Shown here: one piece after another, positions 35,215-44,305 of the stretch | How positions within the stretch are numbered: position 1 is the stretch's first letter | How the letters are laid out: every line of letters begins with the position of its first letter | DNA from: Bacillota bacterium | GTDB taxonomy: Bacteria > Bacillota > Desulfotomaculia > Desulfotomaculales > Ammonificaceae | Direction of reading: 5' to 3' | Length of the DNA stretch: 64,000 nucleotides | Assembly: GCA_040755295.1 (NCBI GenBank) | Contig: JBFMBK010000005.1 | Coordinates: 1-64,000 of the forward strand | Position numbers and translations under genes: made by a program | The notes under the pieces: generated by a model | The model's database searches: none | Seen by the model: only the letters and a program-made list of their open reading frames with translations | What the model was told of the DNA's origin: nothing

Positions 35215-35357
35215 GTCCTGAGTCATGAGTTACGGGTCGGGATTCACGGGTTCAACAGTCCTAAGTCCTCAGTTTAAAGTCCTGAGTCCGAATTTTTTAA
35301 AAACCGGCATGGGTTCTGGATTCTGGCTACTGCCCCTTAAACTTGGACCTTGAACTT

Positions 35358-35515
35358 TAAAGGAGTTCGCTGGGCGACCAGAGGCCGCTCCGGATGAGAA
35401 TGAAAATGGGACGACCTGTAAGCTGGTTACTTGGATGCAGAAGAGTAACATAAACGGAACGCGACGAGGAGCGATGCAGTGCAAGGAAGACCGGAGGAGA
35501 CGAACCATTTTAGAA
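35358..35515 (+). repeat. Interspersed repeat family B, copy B3
   Basis: Shares GTAAGCTGGTTACT, AGTAACATAAACGGAACG and GATGCAGTGCAAGGAAGACC with copy B2 (inverted, 21037-21190). Confidence 0.8.
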
Positions 35516-35592
35516 GTTGGATGCAAGAGGTTGGAAGTCGAAACAGAAGTACGGAATTCGCTGTAGCGAATTCCTTCAACTAGTCTAACCTC
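35516..35592. repeat. GAATTC-centred hairpin with heptamer arms
   Basis: Core GGAATTCGC-TGTA-GCGAATTCC, identical to the core near 20958; arms GAGGTTGGAAGTCG / AGTCTAACCTCC. Confidence 0.75.
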
Positions 35593-35665
35593 CAAAATCG
35601 CAGCAATGCGTTGAGTATCGCCGCGCCTTACGAAATAAGAACGCATTTTCAGAGGAGGACGGGGA

Positions 35666-36772
35666 ATGCGATCCCGCAGCCACGCCTCACGGCCGCCGGA
35701 TTTTATTTTATTCCTGAGCGTGCTCACCCTGCTTAGTATCGGGGTGGTTATGGTTTTCAGCGCGAGTGAGTACACCGCTTTGGTGCGCTTTCATGACAGC
35801 TTTTACTTCTTCAAGAGACAGTTTTTTTGGGCAGTCATCGGTATTATCGGTATGATCTTCTTTTTGAAATACGACTACCGCAACTTTAGACGGCATGCCC
35901 TGTTGTTGTTAGGCATTTCTTTTATGCTTCTTTTAGTGGTTCTGATCCCGGGAGTAGGGTATGCGTCTCACGGGGCACAAAGGTGGATCGATATAGGGCT
36001 GCTTCGATTCCAGCCTTCGGAAATCATTAAGTTCGGCATGGTGGTCTTCACGGCGTATGGGCTGAGCGTACAGCGGCCCGGGCCCAGGGGGTTCCGGACC
36101 ATGTTGCCTTTCCTGGCAGTTGCCGGCATCGCGGCCGGCCTTATTCTGCTTCAGCCCGATCTAGGTACGGCAATGGCGCTGATGGGGACGGTTTTCACGA
36201 TGCTTTTTTGTGCCGGTTGTTCCATAGCGGCGTTAAGTTCCCTCGGTATGTGCGGCGTCGCCGCGGTGGGTGCGGCAATTTATCTCGAACCATACCGCAT
36301 GCGGCGTTTCCTGGCTTTTATCGATCCCTGGAAAGATCCTCTGGGAAGCGGCTTTCACATCATCCAGTCGCTTTACGCCCTCGGATCGGGCGGTCTCTTC
36401 GGCATGGGACTAGGGCAGGGTAAGCAGAAGTTTCTATACCTGCCCGAGCAGCATACGGATTTCATCTTCGCGGTGATCGGCGAAGAGTTGGGGTTGATAG
36501 GGACAGTAGTGGTGGTAAGCCTGTTTATTGTATTCATCTGGCGCGGACTGAGGGTGGCGCTTTTGGCGCCGGATTCCTTCAGCAGTCTTCTGGCGGCCGG
36601 AATAACTGCGGGGATCGGACTTCAAGCACTAATAAACATCGGTGTGGTTACCGGGAGTTTGCCGATTACGGGTATTCCGCTGCCGTTCATCAGTTACGGC
36701 GGCACGTCGTTGGTTTTTACCCTTTCGGCGGTAGGAGTGCTTCTCAATATATCGCGGCAGGTGGTAAGGTAG
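35666..36772 (+). CDS. ftsW: FtsW/SpoVE-type SEDS glycosyltransferase
   Basis: Membrane peptidoglycan polymerase of the SEDS family. 368 residues, about ten helices. Signatures: GVGYASHGAQRWIDIGLLRFQPSEIIKFG (catalytic-loop region), QPDLGTAMALMGTVF, GGLFGMGLGQGKQKFLYLPEQHTDFIFAVIGEELG and FISYGGTSLVF. Sequence alone does not separate FtsW (division) from SpoVE (sporulation). ATG after AGAGGAGGACGGGGA. Confidence 0.94.
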   Translation: MRSRSHASRPPDFILFLSVLTLLSIGVVMVFSASEYTALVRFHDSFYFFKRQFFWAVIGIIGMIFFLKYDYRNFRRHALLLLGISFMLLLVVLIPGVGYASHGAQRWIDIGLLRFQPSEIIKFGMVVFTAYGLSVQRPGPRGFRTMLPFLAVAGIAAGLILLQPDLGTAMALMGTVFTMLFCAGCSIAALSSLGMCGVAAVGAAIYLEPYRMRRFLAFIDPWKDPLGSGFHIIQSLYALGSGGLFGMGLGQGKQKFLYLPEQHTDFIFAVIGEELGLIGTVVVVSLFIVFIWRGLRVALLAPDSFSSLLAAGITAGIGLQALINIGVVTGSLPITGIPLPFISYGGTSLVFTLSAVGVLLNISRQVVR

Positions 36773-36856
36773 TAGAATATTGATGAAAAACATCTTAACC
36801 GGTAGAAAAAATGGTCACTTACCATTTGGAGTGCTAGCCGGAGGCTGCGAAAATAA

Positions 36857-36954
36857 CCAGCACTCAATATGAGAGTTAAGAAGAATGCCGTTTGTGGTGC
36901 ATTTGAGTTGCCCGTACGACTTCCCACATTTTGCGCACCGATTTGAGTGCTTGG
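36857..36954. repeat. MITE-like repeat, copy A6
   Basis: 98 bp between ftsW and murG; ends CCAGCACTCAA and TTGAGTGCTTGG, with internal GAGTTGCCC. Preceded by GGAGGCTGCGAAAATAACC, the short motif also found near 22655. Confidence 0.75.
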
Positions 36955-37000
36955 GGAAAACGGAACACGGAAGGCGTATTGAGAGGCGGTATGTGAGAAG

Positions 37001-38134
37001 TTGGAAGTTAGGGTGTCGGAATTACGATTCATAATAGCGGGCGGCGGGACGGGGGGGCACGTATATCCGGCCCTCGCGATAGCCCAGGGTCTGAGCGAAG
37101 CATTTGAACACTGCAGGGTTCTTTACGTCGGAACCAAACAGGGCTTGGAGGCCGATATCGTGCCGCGGACCGGGCTGCCCTTTCAGACCATAAGCGCTGC
37201 GGGGTTCAAAAGGCGGCTGACGGCCCGGAACCTGTGGTCGGCCACGCTCAGCTTTTGGGGCGCCGGGGAAGCATACCGGCTGGTAAGGGCTTTTAAACCA
37301 ACCGTGGCGATAGGGACCGGCGGCTATGTCTCCGGACCGGTTCTACTGGCGGCTTACCTTGCCGGCGTTCCGGCGCTGATTCATGAACAAAACGCCTTTC
37401 CCGGTCTTACGAACAGACTTCTGGCGCGGACCGCGAGGTGTGTGGCGCTGACTTTTCCCGAGGCCATGCGGCACCTCCCGCGCGGCGCCAGGATAAGAGT
37501 CACGGGTCTGCCGGTTAGGGAAGAAATCCGGAGGATCGACCGTGAAGAAGCGCGGGCTCGGCTGGGCGCGGGTGCGGAGACCGTACTGCTTTCCTTCGGC
37601 GGCAGCCGCGGCGCCCGGCGGCTTAATGAGGCAATGGTGGATGTGGTTAAGGCCTTTTACGGCAGGCCGGGGGTCAGGATTTATCACGCGACCGGCTCCG
37701 CCGGGTATGAGACTTTTACACGGCTCCTTGAGCCGGACGGTATAGACACTATGGGGCAGGGGAACATTACCATCGCGCCCTATTTTTATAACATCGCGGA
37801 CCATCTGGCCGCGGCGGACTTGGTGCTTTGCAGGGCGGGGGCGGCGACAATAGCGGAAATTACATGTGTGGGAAGGCCCGCGGTTCTGATTCCGTACCCG
37901 TATGCCGCGGACAACCATCAGGAGTATAACGCGAAGGCCCTCGTAGACAGGGAAGCTGCGGTTATGATAAGAGACGCGCAGCTTACCGGGAAGAGACTGC
38001 TCCGGGAGGTTAACGATCTTCTGGACGCGCCGGAACGATTGACCCAAATGGCGAAAAACAGCGCCCGCCTGGGGAAACCGGATGCTTTGGAGCAGATAAT
38101 CGCGTGTGTAAGGGAGATCGGAAACCTCGGATAA
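37001..38134 (+). CDS. murG: UDP-GlcNAc:lipid I N-acetylglucosaminyltransferase
   Basis: Peripheral membrane GT-B enzyme making lipid II. 377 residues. N-terminal GGGTGGHVYPALAIA, HEQNAFPGLTNRLL, C-terminal donor site SFGGSRGARRLNEA and RAGAATIAEITCVGRPAVLIPYPYAADNHQ. TTG at 37001 or GTG at 37013; the latter gives MSELRFIIAGGG, which fits MurG starts slightly better, but both sites are weak. Confidence 0.96.
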   Translation: MEVRVSELRFIIAGGGTGGHVYPALAIAQGLSEAFEHCRVLYVGTKQGLEADIVPRTGLPFQTISAAGFKRRLTARNLWSATLSFWGAGEAYRLVRAFKPTVAIGTGGYVSGPVLLAAYLAGVPALIHEQNAFPGLTNRLLARTARCVALTFPEAMRHLPRGARIRVTGLPVREEIRRIDREEARARLGAGAETVLLSFGGSRGARRLNEAMVDVVKAFYGRPGVRIYHATGSAGYETFTRLLEPDGIDTMGQGNITIAPYFYNIADHLAAADLVLCRAGAATIAEITCVGRPAVLIPYPYAADNHQEYNAKALVDREAAVMIRDAQLTGKRLLREVNDLLDAPERLTQMAKNSARLGKPDALEQIIACVREIGNLG

Positions 38135-38246
38135 AGCGGTTAGAAGCCCGTGTGATCATTATATGTACAAGCCTGGTAGCATGCTGAGCAGTATTTGCAT
38201 AAAATACCGTGGGAATGAGCCCTTGGGAGGAGTAATGGTCTAAAAT

Positions 38247-39647
38247 ATGGTTAATTTACCTCAAAATGTGCACTTTGTCGGAATAGGCGGCGCCGGTATG
38301 AGCGGTCTGGCAGCGCTTCTTCTATCCCAAGGGTACCGGGTTGCGGGATCGGACGCCAAGCCTTCCCGGGTCACAGAGCGTCTGAAGGCCGACGGAGCCG
38401 TCTGCTATTCGGGGCACGCAGCAGAAAATCTCGGCGGCGCGGAGCTGGTGGTGGTATCTTCTGCGATCAAAGCCGAAAACCCCGAAGTGGCGGCGGCCAG
38501 GCAGCGCGGTATCCCGGTGATACGGCGGGGGGAACTCCTTGCGGAGACGATGCGGGGGTATCGGAGTGTTGCCGTGGCCGGCGCACACGGTAAAACAACG
38601 ACAACCGCGATGGTGGCGGCGGTTTTAATCGCGGGAGGGCTTGACCCGACCGTTCTGGTAGGCGGGGAGTGGGCGGCGATAGGCGGCAATTTCCGGTTAG
38701 GACGAAGCGGCTATTTCGTTACCGAAGCCGACGAAAGCGATGCCTCTTTCCTGCTGCTTTCGCCGGAGGTGGCGGTCGTAACCAATATCGAAAACGACCA
38801 TCTTGATTACTACGGCGGGATGGATGCCCTGGTGGACGCCTTCCGCGATTTTATCGGCAAGGTCCAGCAGGGCGGCCTGGCGGTGATTTATCGCGACGAC
38901 ACCAGGCAGGCGGAAATCATCGGCGCGGCCAAAGGGCCGATTCTCACGTACGGACAAAATGCGGAAGCGGATTTCCGGGTTGGAGATATCCGGTTTCGCG
39001 GCTTGGTCTCGGAGGCGAGCCTGTACCACAAGGAGGAGTACCTGGGACAACTGACGCTGAGTGTCCCGGGGATGCACAATGTTCTGAACGCCGCTTGCGC
39101 TGTGGCGGTCGGCCGGTACTTCGGGGTTTCGTTTAATGATGCCGCCTGCGCCCTTGCAGCCTTCCGTTCCGTGAACCGCCGATTTCAGACTCTTGGCAAC
39201 GTGGGTGGCATCTGGGTAGTGGACGATTACGCGCACCATCCTACCGAGATCGCGGCGACGATCCAAGCGGCGCGTCAACTGAATCCGGGGCGGGTTATCG
39301 CCATTTTCCAGCCGCATCGGTATTCAAGAACCGCTCTTCTGCACGAGGAATTCGGGTCGGCTTTCAACGGTGCGGACACGGTGCTGGTCGATGAGATTTA
39401 CAGCGCCGGTGAAGCGCCGTTACCGGGTGTGACCTCTGAATTAATCCGGGAGGCGATAACCCGGAACCACGGACGGCCGCCGCTGCAGATGCCGGGGAAC
39501 GACCGTGCGGCCTATCTGGAAAAGATCGTCCGCCCAGGCGATATCGTTATAACCCTGGGTGCCGGAGACATTTTCCAAGTGGGATTGCAGCTTGTCAAAT
39601 TGCTAGAGGGCCGTTTTTGCGCCTCCCATTACGAAGTCAGCGGGTAA
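38247..39647 (+). CDS. murC: UDP-N-acetylmuramate:L-alanine ligase
   Basis: 466 residues. Starts MVNLPQNVHFVGIGGAGMSGLAALLL with the GIGGAGMS motif; ATP loop VAGAHGKTTTTAM (about 110); EADESDASFL, NIENDHLDYYGG and VDDYAHHPTEIAATI. Catalyses the first amino-acid addition. Upstream spacer of about 110 bp has no recognised repeat. Confidence 0.97.
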   Translation: MVNLPQNVHFVGIGGAGMSGLAALLLSQGYRVAGSDAKPSRVTERLKADGAVCYSGHAAENLGGAELVVVSSAIKAENPEVAAARQRGIPVIRRGELLAETMRGYRSVAVAGAHGKTTTTAMVAAVLIAGGLDPTVLVGGEWAAIGGNFRLGRSGYFVTEADESDASFLLLSPEVAVVTNIENDHLDYYGGMDALVDAFRDFIGKVQQGGLAVIYRDDTRQAEIIGAAKGPILTYGQNAEADFRVGDIRFRGLVSEASLYHKEEYLGQLTLSVPGMHNVLNAACAVAVGRYFGVSFNDAACALAAFRSVNRRFQTLGNVGGIWVVDDYAHHPTEIAATIQAARQLNPGRVIAIFQPHRYSRTALLHEEFGSAFNGADTVLVDEIYSAGEAPLPGVTSELIREAITRNHGRPPLQMPGNDRAAYLEKIVRPGDIVITLGAGDIFQVGLQLVKLLEGRFCASHYEVSG

Positions 39648-39750
39648 GCTTTCGGAGGTTTTTACCGTCCGGCCTGAAGGTTCCGTCCGCTTTCCCCAAT
39701 CCGTATTAAGCATGCCTGTTTTTCGGTTGGGAGTAAGGAGGAAGAATGAG

Positions 39751-40665
39751 ATGTCTTACCTGCCAGCAAGTCTTGCAAGCAGGATAAAAGGGAAGATTCT
39801 ATACGACGAGCCGCTGAAAAACCATACGACCTGGAGGATCGGCGGTCCGGCGGAAGTCATCGTTGAGCCGGCTTCCCGTGAGGACATTGCATTGCTGGCG
39901 GATTATTGCAGGACGAATGATCTGCCGCTGATCGTCATTGGAAACGGCTCAAACCTATTGGTGAGTGATTGCGGGTTGAAGGGGGTGGTACTGAGAATCG
40001 GCGATGCGCTCGGGCACGTCAGCATCGCCGGCGACAGGATAATCGCTGAGGCCGGGGCAAAACTCGGCCGGGTAACAGCCATAGCCCAGGCGGCAGGATT
40101 AGGAGGACTCGAGTTTGCCGTGGGGATACCGGCAACCATAGGCGGCGCCGTTACCATGAACGCGGGAGCCAACGGGGCGGCCATGGCCGATGTAGTGGAG
40201 AAGGTGACGGTGATTGATTCCCGTGCCGGTGAGCGGGTGCTGAACCGCAATGAGCTTGATTTTGGATACCGGACGTCCGGGCTGCAGCGTCTACCGGCGA
40301 TTGTAACGGAAACCACCCTTAAAATGACTCCCAGCAACCCGATCGATATCCGGCGTCGGAGTGAGGAATACTTGCGAAAGAGACGCGGCTCCCAGCCCCT
40401 GGATTGCCCTAGCGCCGGCAGCGTCTTCAAAAACCCGCCGGGTGACGCGGCGGGACGTCTGATTGAGTTGGCCGGTTGCAAAGGCTTGCGGGTCGGGGAC
40501 GCGGCTGTATCCGAGGTGCATGCCAATTTCATTGTCAACCTTGGAAGTGCCCGGGCCGACGATGTGTTATCACTGATTAACAAGGTGCGGGAAATGGTCC
40601 AGGCAAAGTTCGGTGTTTGGTTGGAACTTGAGGTGAGAGTAATTGGTGAAAGCGGGGCAGGATGA
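39751..40665 (+). CDS. murB: UDP-N-acetylenolpyruvoylglucosamine reductase
   Basis: FAD enzyme reducing the enolpyruvyl group to form UDP-MurNAc. Start ATG at 39751, 9 bp after AAGGAGG, giving about 304 residues; in-frame codons up to 39712 are unlikely. Motifs: NHTTWRIGGPAEV, GNGSNLLVSDCGLKGVVLRI, GIPATIGGAVTMNAGANG, GYRTSGLQ, SAGSVFKNPPGDAAGRLIELAG. Ser in SAGSVF is the catalytic acid. Type II-like short form. Confidence 0.96.
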   Translation: MSYLPASLASRIKGKILYDEPLKNHTTWRIGGPAEVIVEPASREDIALLADYCRTNDLPLIVIGNGSNLLVSDCGLKGVVLRIGDALGHVSIAGDRIIAEAGAKLGRVTAIAQAAGLGGLEFAVGIPATIGGAVTMNAGANGAAMADVVEKVTVIDSRAGERVLNRNELDFGYRTSGLQRLPAIVTETTLKMTPSNPIDIRRRSEEYLRKRRGSQPLDCPSAGSVFKNPPGDAAGRLIELAGCKGLRVGDAAVSEVHANFIVNLGSARADDVLSLINKVREMVQAKFGVWLELEVRVIGESGAG

Positions 40666-40669
40666 CCGG

Positions 40670-41920
40670 ATGCGTTTTGTCATCAAGGGTCCAAACCGCT
40701 TACAGGGAGCGATTAAGGTTAGTGGAGCGAAAAATTCTGCCTTACCCATCCTGGCCGCCAGTCTGTTATGCGACGGGATAAGTGTGATCGAAGGGGTGCC
40801 GAGGCTGAATGATATCGCCGTAATGTGCGAAGTGATGCGGCACTTAGGAGTGGAATGCACACGCGAAGGAAAAGATGTTCACGTAGACACAGCAAATCTT
40901 CGATTGGAAGAAATATCGGAATCTTTGATGCGGCGTATGCGAGCTTCCTGTTTGGTTTTGGGCCCACTTTTAGCGCGCTTCGGGCGCGTGAAGATCTCTC
41001 TGCCGGGAGGATGTAACATAGGTCTCAGACCTATAGACTTACATATAAAAGGGTTGAGGGCGCTCGGGGCGGAAATAAAGGAACGGTCGGGGTACTTAAC
41101 GGCGGAAGCCGGCAAGCTTGTGGGAACGGAAGTTCACCTCGACCTGCCGAGTGTAGGCGCCACGGAAAATCTTATAATGACGGCTGTTTTTGCAAAAGGT
41201 ACCACCGTTATCAGAAACGCGGCAAGGGAGCCCGAGATAATCGACCTGCAAAATTTTCTCAACCGGGCGGGAGGGAAAATCCGCGGGGCGGGAACATCCA
41301 CCATCAGGGTCAGCGGGGTAAAATCGCTGCGCGGGCCGCAGGGGCACCGGGTCGTCGCCGACCGGATTGAAGCGGGCACGCATATTATTGCCGCCGCTCT
41401 CACGGGAGGCGAAGTTGTAGTAGAAAACGTCATCCCGGAACACGTAGAGCCTTTGCTGGCAAAACTCCGGGAAGCGGGGGTCGACCTCGATCTGGAGGGT
41501 GAATCCATCCGGGTACGGCGGGAGGGGCCGATAAAAGCGGTGGATATACGCACCATGCCTTACCCGGGTTTCCCGACCGACCTGCAGGCGCCGATGTGTG
41601 TTTTTCTTGCGGTTGCCAGGGGAACGAGTGTGGTGACGGAGACGGTTTTTGAAAATAGGTTTAAACACATCCCGGAGCTTCGACGGATGGGCGTCGACGT
41701 GTACATAGAAGGCCGGGCGGTGGTCATCCGGGGCGTGGAAAAGCTTAGCGGAGCGCATGTTGAAGCCCCCGACCTGCGTGCCGGAGCGGCGCTTGTTCTT
41801 GCAGGTCTTATAGCCGATAACGGAACGGTAATCGAGAAAATAGAGCACATCGATCGCGGTTATGAGGAACTGGAATTAAAATACCGGTCACTGGGAGCAG
41901 CTATCGAGAGAGTCAGTTAG
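40670..41920 (+). CDS. murA: UDP-GlcNAc 1-carboxyvinyltransferase
   Basis: First committed step of peptidoglycan synthesis. ATG at 40670, 4 bp after the murB stop, giving MRFVIKGPNRLQGAIKVSGAKNSALPILAA. Residues: Lys in SGAKNSALP. The catalytic loop reads LPGGCNIGLRPIDLHIKGL (Cys present, so fosfomycin-sensitive type expected). 416 residues. A terminator follows. Confidence 0.97.
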   Translation: MRFVIKGPNRLQGAIKVSGAKNSALPILAASLLCDGISVIEGVPRLNDIAVMCEVMRHLGVECTREGKDVHVDTANLRLEEISESLMRRMRASCLVLGPLLARFGRVKISLPGGCNIGLRPIDLHIKGLRALGAEIKERSGYLTAEAGKLVGTEVHLDLPSVGATENLIMTAVFAKGTTVIRNAAREPEIIDLQNFLNRAGGKIRGAGTSTIRVSGVKSLRGPQGHRVVADRIEAGTHIIAAALTGGEVVVENVIPEHVEPLLAKLREAGVDLDLEGESIRVRREGPIKAVDIRTMPYPGFPTDLQAPMCVFLAVARGTSVVTETVFENRFKHIPELRRMGVDVYIEGRAVVIRGVEKLSGAHVEAPDLRAGAALVLAGLIADNGTVIEKIEHIDRGYEELELKYRSLGAAIERVS

Positions 41921-41961
41921 TTGTTTTGGTGGACGGAAGGTCTATATGGCATTGAAACGGT

Positions 41962-41986
41962 CGTCTTTAAAAAGACGGCTTTTTCC
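41962..41986 (+). terminator. Terminator after murA
   Basis: CGTCTTT-AA-AAAGACG stem followed by GCTTTTTCC. Confidence 0.75.
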
Positions 41987-42019
41987 TGAAATTCTTCGGG
42001 ACAAGCTGCAGTCGGGGGG

Positions 42020-42115
42020 GCAGTAGGTAGAAGGTAGTAGGTAGTAGGTAGTAGATAAATCTCCTTGTCTCCGTTCTATATTCTACATTCCGTATTCCAT
42101 ATTCTGGCTTCGGGG
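42020..42115. repeat. Heptamer tract before ftsQ
   Basis: GTAGGTAGAAGGTAGTAGGT units (period 7) followed by TTCTATATTCTACATTCCGT, a roughly inverted version. Confidence 0.8.
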
Positions 42116-42125
42116 GGCGGATCGG

Positions 42126-42935
42126 GTGAAGAGAAGGTCAAGGGGCAACACTTTGGAAAGCATCTGTTTAGTCATGCTTCTTTTGGTTGCCGGGTTTGTT
42201 TTGTTAAACTCTCCTCTTTTTGCCATTCGCGAGGTTGTTGTGGAAGGAAATGAAAGACTGACGGCGAAGCAAATAACCGGTGCCGCCTCAATACCGATCG
42301 GAGATAACATTTTCCGGACAAACCTGCGCGAGGCGGCGGCGCGGGTGGAGATCATCCCCGCGGTGAAAGATCTGGAAATCAAGCGATGTTTGCCGGGAAG
42401 GGTACTGATCAGGCTCATAGAAAGGAAAGCCGTCGTTCTGGTATCCGGGGAAGACGGCCTGTACGGCTTGGACTACGCCGGGGTATGCATCGGGAGGTTC
42501 GATGCTGCTTCGACGCTCCCGGTGCTTACCGGGGCGGGTATAGCGCCTACACCGGGAAAGCGTCTTAGAACGGCAGGATTCCGGACCGCGGTGACGGTGC
42601 TTAAGTCCTTGAGCAAGACACTGATCCCGTCTCTAGCGGAAATTCATGTGACCCCTATCAAAACTGTTGAGGCTTACACCACCGAAGGTGTCAAAATATG
42701 TTTGGGTTTGCCGGAGGACTTGCCCGAGAAGGACCGGGTCCTTTGCAGCATACTAAAGACGGTGGGCGACCGGAAGATTTTATACATTGATCTTAACGTG
42801 GCAAAACGTCCCGTAGTTAAGTTTGTCACCCAGGGGGTTAAGGACGTTGCGGGTAATTCACCTCACAATGATGCTGGTGGCCCTCTTTCTGGGCCTGATG
42901 ATCGCGGTTCAGTATCGGCTTTCCCGCGAGATTGA
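42126..42935 (+). CDS. ftsQ: FtsQ/DivIB division protein
   Basis: 269 residues. Basic N-terminus (KRRSRG), one membrane helix (about 13-33, ICLVMLLLVAGFVLLNSPLFA), then a POTRA domain (IREVVVEGNERLTAKQITGAASIPIGDNIFRTNLREAAARVEIIPAVKDLEIKRCLPGRVLIRLIERKAV) and the beta domain. GTG start. The last about 30 residues (NSPHNDAGGPLSGPDDRGS...) look non-native and overlap the next gene by about 90-110 bp; a small frameshift near 42830 that moved the stop is possible. Confidence 0.9.
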   Translation: MKRRSRGNTLESICLVMLLLVAGFVLLNSPLFAIREVVVEGNERLTAKQITGAASIPIGDNIFRTNLREAAARVEIIPAVKDLEIKRCLPGRVLIRLIERKAVVLVSGEDGLYGLDYAGVCIGRFDAASTLPVLTGAGIAPTPGKRLRTAGFRTAVTVLKSLSKTLIPSLAEIHVTPIKTVEAYTTEGVKICLGLPEDLPEKDRVLCSILKTVGDRKILYIDLNVAKRPVVKFVTQGVKDVAGNSPHNDAGGPLSGPDDRGSVSAFPRD

Positions 42936-43560
42936 GCGAACGGTTCCAATCCAGCGGGTACAAAGGTTGACGTCGGAAGTGCTTGCGGCGCGGCAGGAAA
43001 GGGACCGGTTGCAGGCACGGGTTACCGGGCTCCGCAACGAGCTTGACGAGGCGACAACCCAGGCCGGCCTTAAACCGATGAAGGATAAGCTCGCCGGGTA
43101 CCGGATTGAGGCCGGGTTGGTACCGGTAACCGGCCCAGGTGTTGAGGTGACCCTCAGCGACAGCAACGCTGTTCTTCAACCGGGACAGAACCCTAATCTA
43201 TACGTGCTTCATGATGAAGACGTGCTGCGGGTGCTGAACGAATTGCGCGCGGCCGGGGGCGAGGCCCTGGCCATAAACGGCGAGCGTTTGCTTTCCACCA
43301 GTGAGGTCAGGTGCATCGGCCCGACCATTTTAGTCAATAAGGCCAGACGGGTAGCAGCTCCGTTTATCATCACCGCCATCGGAGACCCGGACACGATGAT
43401 TAACTCCCTTAAGATGAGGGGCGGGGTGGTTGATACCCTCCAACAGTTCTGGGGCATCCAGGTCTCCATCCGAAAATTGGCGCAGGTTACGATTCCAGCC
43501 TACAAGGGGAGCCGGGAGTTCACCCACGCGCATCCGGTCGGCGGAGGGGTGAAGCCGTGA
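42847..43560 (+). CDS. DUF881 family protein, first copy
   Basis: TTG at 42847 is preferred (AAGGACG just before); the frame is open to 42823. One N-terminal membrane helix (IHLTMMLVALFLGLMIAVQY), a coiled-coil-like segment (RVQRLTSEVLAARQERDRLQARVTGLRNELDEA) and the DUF881 domain (GPGVEVTLSDSN, LNELRAAGGEALAINGERL). Such proteins (YlxW/YlxX) flank sbp in Firmicutes dcw clusters; function unknown, envelope location likely. Confidence 0.88.
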   Translation: MRVIHLTMMLVALFLGLMIAVQYRLSREIERTVPIQRVQRLTSEVLAARQERDRLQARVTGLRNELDEATTQAGLKPMKDKLAGYRIEAGLVPVTGPGVEVTLSDSNAVLQPGQNPNLYVLHDEDVLRVLNELRAAGGEALAINGERLLSTSEVRCIGPTILVNKARRVAAPFIITAIGDPDTMINSLKMRGGVVDTLQQFWGIQVSIRKLAQVTIPAYKGSREFTHAHPVGGGVKP

Positions 43561-44252
43561 AAAAACGTTACACGATCGCCTTGATAGCCCTGGTATTGGG
43601 CTTTATGATCACGCTGCAGTTTCGCACTACCAACCGCGCTGCCGAGCCCGGCGTTCCTCTTGACCGCGCCAACGAATTAGCCCGGGAACTCAAGGATTTG
43701 GCCAGGGAGCGGGCGGGGCTTGAGGCGGAGGCGAATGATCTTGAAAGAAAGTTGTCCCGCACGCGTCTCGGGTATACCCAGGCCAAGGAAATACTAAAGG
43801 CCGAGGTGAATGACGCGGCTGCTGTGGCCGGGATGACCGCTGTTGAGGGGCACGGGGTAATGGTGACAATAACCAACACGAGTGAAAGTGCCGCGCCGGG
43901 TGCGATCTTCACCTTTCGCGACGAGGATCTTCTGAAGCTGGTAAACGAGCTGCGTGCCGCAGGGGCCGAGGCCATAAGTATCAACGGGCAGCGCCTTATC
44001 TCCATATCGGAGATCCGTCTTGCGGGTTCCTTTATCATTGTAAACACGCAGAAGATAACGGCGCCTTACGAGATCCTCGCCATAGGTGATTCAGCTGCGC
44101 TCAGGAGCAGCCTCGAGATCCGGGGGGGGTTGGTTGAAACTCTGCGCGACTGGGGAATGAACGTTACAGTGGAGCCGAAGAACAGAGTGGAGATCCCGGC
44201 TTATAAGGGTTCATTGCGTTATGAATTCGCGAAACAGGTTAAAGAAGGATGA
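43557..44252 (+). CDS. DUF881 family protein, second copy
   Basis: 231 residues, GTG start overlapping the previous stop by 4 bp. Same plan as the first copy: helix (IALIALVLGFMITLQF), coiled coil (RANELARELKDLARERAGLEAEANDLERKLSRTR), and domain with GHGVMVTITNTSES and VNELRAAGAEAISINGQRLISISEIRLAG. A tandem duplication is evident from the shared blocks. Confidence 0.9.
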   Translation: MKKRYTIALIALVLGFMITLQFRTTNRAAEPGVPLDRANELARELKDLARERAGLEAEANDLERKLSRTRLGYTQAKEILKAEVNDAAAVAGMTAVEGHGVMVTITNTSESAAPGAIFTFRDEDLLKLVNELRAAGAEAISINGQRLISISEIRLAGSFIIVNTQKITAPYEILAIGDSAALRSSLEIRGGLVETLRDWGMNVTVEPKNRVEIPAYKGSLRYEFAKQVKEG

Positions 44253-44305
44253 CAAAGGAACAACTATTCCGGCAATGCGTTTTGAAGCGCTGAGGGGGGT
44301 CCGGT

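Larger units (their letters stand above)
35215..35665. other. Repeat-filled spacer between murD and ftsW
   Basis: No gene. In order: heptamer tract (35215-35350), repeat family B copy B3 (35358-35515) and a GAATTC hairpin (35516-35592). Remarkable density of repeats inside an essential operon. Confidence 0.75.
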
